Origin: Anaerolineae bacterium
Lineage (GTDB): Bacteria > Chloroflexota > Anaerolineae > Aggregatilineales > Phototrophicaceae
Reading direction: 5' to 3'
NCBI GenBank assembly: GCA_013360465.1
Contig: JABWBO010000033.1
Location: 1 to 64,000, forward strand
Length of the DNA: 64,000 nucleotides
Shown: one piece after another, positions 61,604-64,000 of the stretch
Layout: every line of letters begins with the position of its first letter
Numbering within the stretch: the first letter of the stretch is position 1
The notes under the pieces: generated by a model
Database searches by the model: none
What the model saw: the letters and a program-made list of their open reading frames with translations, nothing else
What the model was told of the DNA's origin: nothing
Made by a program: the position numbers and the translations under genes

Positions 61604-62461
61604 ATGAATTCTCTTAGAGAAACCGACGCTCATCAGCGGGCGAAAGCGGCGATTTTGAACGGCTGTGCCCAGGTGGGATACACTCCACAGTCTGAGGCGG
61701 TCGGCGGCGGCTGGCGCGCCGACGTGCTGGCGGCGCGCGGGGGCGTACGCATCGCCTTCGAGGTGCAGTGGAGTCCCCAGAAGCTGCGCGAGACACTCCT
61801 GCGGCAGGAGCGCTACGCCGACGACGGCGTGCGCGGCTGCTGGTTCTTTCGACAGCCGCCGTCGGCGCTGAGGGCGGCGGAAGACCCGGCAGCGCGCCGC
61901 GATCTGCCGCTCTTCCATCTGTTCGCCAACGCCGATGGAACGTTTGTGGTGCGCCTGGGTGGGCGGCTGACGCCGCTCGATGTTTTCGTGGCGGCGCTGC
62001 TCGGCAGTCGGGTGCGCTTCTGTGGGGAGGCAGCCGCCGCCGAGGCGCAGAAAGCCGCCTTCGAATTCTATCCGCTGCGCTGCGACGCCTGTGGGCGGGT
62101 CGGGCATGTACAGCGGCTCAAGCCGCCGATCCTGGCGCGCTGTGGTCACCGCGCGGCGCTCGACCAGGACTCGGCCTTCGTCGCGGCGCGGGATGAATTC
62201 CTGGCGGCGGCACATCAGGCGGCGGCGAACGACCCGGCGCTGACTCCGACGCGCTTCAGCGCAGTCGCGGGCGGGGCGCTGGCGGCATGTCCGCACTGCG
62301 GCGCGGCATACCCGGAACGACGCGTCGCGCTGGCGGGCTACGGCGAACAGCCGTTTCGCACGCTGACCATCGAGATCCGCCTGCGCCGCCCGCTTCGCCT
62401 GCCGTCGGCGCACTGGTGTTTCCCGGTCGAAGGCGGCTTCTGCTGCCCGCCCGGCGGGTGA
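61604..62461 (+). CDS. CoiA-like competence/nuclease protein with zinc-finger cysteines
   Basis: 285-residue protein. The N-terminal half resembles CoiA: ETDAHQRAKAAIL, then WRADVLAARGGVRIAFEVQWS, in which Asp and Glu-x-Gln are the PD-(D/E)xK nuclease residues, and LRQERYADDGVRGCWFFR. The C-terminal half has CDACG, CGH and CPHCG cysteines that likely bind zinc, and an end with a CFPVEGGFCCPP stretch. CoiA assists natural transformation in Gram-positive bacteria. No com genes are next to it, so a competence role is only a suggestion; a DNA-repair or defence nuclease is equally open. It is divergent from the phosphoesterase operon. Confidence 0.75.
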   Translation: MNSLRETDAHQRAKAAILNGCAQVGYTPQSEAVGGGWRADVLAARGGVRIAFEVQWSPQKLRETLLRQERYADDGVRGCWFFRQPPSALRAAEDPAARRDLPLFHLFANADGTFVVRLGGRLTPLDVFVAALLGSRVRFCGEAAAAEAQKAAFEFYPLRCDACGRVGHVQRLKPPILARCGHRAALDQDSAFVAARDEFLAAAHQAAANDPALTPTRFSAVAGGALAACPHCGAAYPERRVALAGYGEQPFRTLTIEIRLRRPLRLPSAHWCFPVEGGFCCPPGG

Positions 62462-62581
62462 CGGCGGATTGTTAAGGCAAGGAGGAGTTGCAGTCATTTT
62501 TGGGCGACTCGTCATGCGCCCGCCGCTGTTCACCATATTGTTGAACGATTACGAGGTACACACGCACAGGAAAGGTTGGCA

Positions 62582-63763
62582 ATGACAGAACAAACGGCGG
62601 ATGTGATCATCATCGGCGGGGGAATCTCTGGGACCAGCGCTGCTTACCAGCTGGCGCGGCGCGGGCAGAAGGTGATCCTGCTGGAAAAGCGCTTCATCGC
62701 GGCAGGCGGGACCGGACGCACCGGCGGCATCATCCGCCAGCACTACTCCAACGAGACGACCATTCGCATGGCGCTGCATTCGCTCAAGGTCTGGCGCGAT
62801 TTTGATGCCGTCGTGGGCGGCGATGCCGGCTGGAGGCGCACCGGGGCACTGGTGACCGTAGACCAGCGCGATCTTGAAGGCTTGAAGGCGAATATCGCCC
62901 TTCAGCGCCAGGTCGGCGTTCAGGTGGACTTCCTGGATGCGGCGGCAGTCCGTGAGGTCGCGCCCTATCTCAACGTCGAAGATGTCGGCGGCGCGGCTTA
63001 TGAGCCGGAAGCGGGCTGCGCCGACGGCTCGATGGCGGCGAACAGCTTTGCCGCCCGCGCGCGCGATCTCGGCGCGACGGTGCTGCAAGGGGTGACCGTC
63101 ACGGCGGTGACGACAGCGCACGGGCGGATCACCGGCGTCGAGACCGATCAGGGGTCCTTCAGCGCGCCGGTGGTGGTCAATGCCGCCGGTCCCTGGGGCG
63201 CACGGTTGGCGGCGACCGTTGGCTTCGACGTGCCGGTCGAGCCGAGCCGCCACCAGATCAGCGTCTTTCATCAGCCCGCCGGCGCGCTGCCGACCGGGCA
63301 TCCGGTCATCCTCGATTTCGTGCAGGGTTTCTACCTGCGCCCAGAGACGGGGGCGCTGTCGCTGGTAGGGTCCATCGAGGCGTCGGAAGCGGCGAACCAG
63401 GTTGACCCTGATGCATTCGACGAGCATGTCGATATGGACTTCAACCTGGACATGGCGAACCGCACCGAACACCGCCTGCCGCTGATGGGCGCGGCGCGGG
63501 TGGGGAAAGGATGGGCGGGGTTGTACGATGTCTCGCGCGACTGGCATCCGGTCATGGGGCATATGCCGGGGCTGGAAGGGTTCATCTGCGTCTTCGGCTG
63601 GAGCGGCAGCGGCTTCAAGATGGGTCCCGTCGTCGGCGAGATGATCGCCGACCTGGCGACGGGCGAGCGCCGCTGTCCGATTGACCCGCACCCCTTCCGC
63701 TTCGAACGCTTCGCCGAGGGCGACCTGGTGCGCGGGCAGTACGCCTACAGCATCATCGGCTGA
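62582..63763 (+). CDS. FAD-dependent oxidoreductase, sarcosine oxidase beta-subunit-like
   Basis: 393-residue flavoenzyme. The FAD motif is IIGGGISGTSAAYQLA near residues 11-26 and the RTGGIIRQHY loop follows, as in the sarcosine oxidase/glycine oxidase family. Later FAD contacts are VVVNAAGPWGARL (about residues 198-210) and GWSGSGFKMGPVVGEM near the C-terminus. The start at 62582 follows AGGAAAGG. There is no alpha, gamma or delta subunit, so it is probably a monomeric amine oxidase of this fold. It is convergent with an ABC ATPase gene, which may import its substrate (spermidine/putrescine or similar), but the substrate is not proven. Confidence 0.92.
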   Translation: MTEQTADVIIIGGGISGTSAAYQLARRGQKVILLEKRFIAAGGTGRTGGIIRQHYSNETTIRMALHSLKVWRDFDAVVGGDAGWRRTGALVTVDQRDLEGLKANIALQRQVGVQVDFLDAAAVREVAPYLNVEDVGGAAYEPEAGCADGSMAANSFAARARDLGATVLQGVTVTAVTTAHGRITGVETDQGSFSAPVVVNAAGPWGARLAATVGFDVPVEPSRHQISVFHQPAGALPTGHPVILDFVQGFYLRPETGALSLVGSIEASEAANQVDPDAFDEHVDMDFNLDMANRTEHRLPLMGAARVGKGWAGLYDVSRDWHPVMGHMPGLEGFICVFGWSGSGFKMGPVVGEMIADLATGERRCPIDPHPFRFERFAEGDLVRGQYAYSIIG

Positions 63764-63780
63764 TCGCCAATGGCGGGACC

Positions 63781-63811
63781 GGTGGCAGGTGTGCGAGGCA
63801 CACCTGCCACC
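63781..63811. terminator. Perfect hairpin between convergent genes
   Basis: GGTGGCAGGTGTGC (63781-63794), GAG, GCACACCTGCCACC (63798-63811): 14 base pairs with a three-base loop. It has no T-run but sits between the two convergent stops and can serve both strands. Confidence 0.6.
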
Positions 63812-63819
63812 GCGCCTAC

Positions 63820-64000
63820 TTACGCCGGCAGCAGGTGGATCGCCCCGGCGTCGAAGTCGAGACCGACGGACCCCCCTTCCGGGTGGACCGTGCTGACGCG
63901 CGGGTCCTGCTGCACCACCACCAGCGAATGCCCGTCGATGCCGACGATGTATTCGACTTCAGAGCCGAGATACATCGCCTGTTCGACCTGCGCCTGGCGC
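63820..64000 (-). CDS. ABC transporter ATPase, C-terminal (TOBE) part
   Basis: Only the last 60 codons are inside the window. The sequence reads QAMYLGSEVEYIVGIDGHSL, then VQQDPRVS and GLDFDAGAIHLLPA, which is the TOBE domain of PotA/FbpC/UgpC-type ATPases that drive import of polyamines, iron or sugar phosphates. The catalytic domain is beyond the edge, so the substrate class is uncertain; the VYLGSEVEY strand is closest to polyamine- and iron-type members. The gene is convergent with the sarcosine oxidase-like gene, which might use its substrate. Confidence 0.8.
   Translation of the reverse strand, partial: RQAQVEQAMYLGSEVEYIVGIDGHSLVVVQQDPRVSTVHPEGGSVGLDFDAGAIHLLPA

Overview
The window is a high-GC chromosomal stretch with no rRNA, phage or plasmid genes and no CRISPR array. 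The gene content suggests a Chloroflexota bacterium, probably of an Anaerolineae-like lineage. The pointers are secreted proteins with PTPTP-type linkers, a DUF4012 protein, two M3 oligoendopeptidases, several Uma2-family genes, a chorismate mutase-DAHP synthase fusion and an isolated DUF1565-like beta-helix protein. This is inference from gene types; no marker phylogeny was possible.

Layout. 1-7.1 kb: a glycosyltransferase-like membrane protein cut by the window edge, a secreted GH18 chitinase, a minus-strand pair of secreted or membrane proteins, and a DUF4012 protein. 7.1-15.2 kb: the first M3 peptidase, a TIR-domain membrane protein, and a convergent four-gene set for oxidising small organic acids or sugars (HIBADH-type reductase and FAD oxidoreductase on plus, epimerase and enolase-superfamily enzyme on minus). 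15.2-20.5 kb: a redox-fold protein lacking cysteines, tRNA-Ala(GGC) with a near-consensus promoter and a terminator, a 59-residue proline-rich small protein, leucyl-tRNA synthetase and a PAS histidine kinase. 20.6-27 kb: a small ABM monooxygenase, a secreted beta-helix protein, and a complete CUT2-type sugar ABC transporter behind a strong promoter whose -10 box lies inside a perfect palindrome. 27-35 kb: a candidate short RNA, the second M3 peptidase, a frameshifted thioredoxin-like ferredoxin, a LysM protein, an esterase-fold lipoprotein that lacks its serine, a zinc phospholipase C-like protein and an alpha/beta hydrolase. 35-45 kb: a 1227-residue triplicated beta-helix protein with a dockerin-like end, one intact and two decayed Uma2 genes, DAHP synthase, and a two-subunit molybdenum hydroxylase. 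45-54 kb: a Usp-GpgS-like glycosyltransferase fusion with a GT4 partner (possible compatible-solute synthesis), then an M23 peptidase whose signal peptide and body are split at a run of ten C, and a WD40 protein. 54-64 kb: asparagine synthetase, a thioredoxin-NHL protein, a LysE exporter, TetR and DtxR regulators, a metallophosphoesterase, a CoiA-like nuclease, a sarcosine oxidase-like enzyme and the end of an ABC ATPase.

The most notable signals are the C10 tract in the M23 gene, a low-GC block from about 51.0 to 53.8 kb with both edges inside genes, a promoter-to-terminator unit with no protein at 27.1-27.26 kb, a family of intergenic palindromes (about 9.0, 21.0, 38.9, 56.5 and perhaps 59.5 kb), and three genes that keep both ends but have lost their middles (34.9, 41.6 and 44.9 kb).

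Start codons were chosen by Shine-Dalgarno match, signal-peptide position and neighbour overlap. All functions are read from sequence motifs, without database search.
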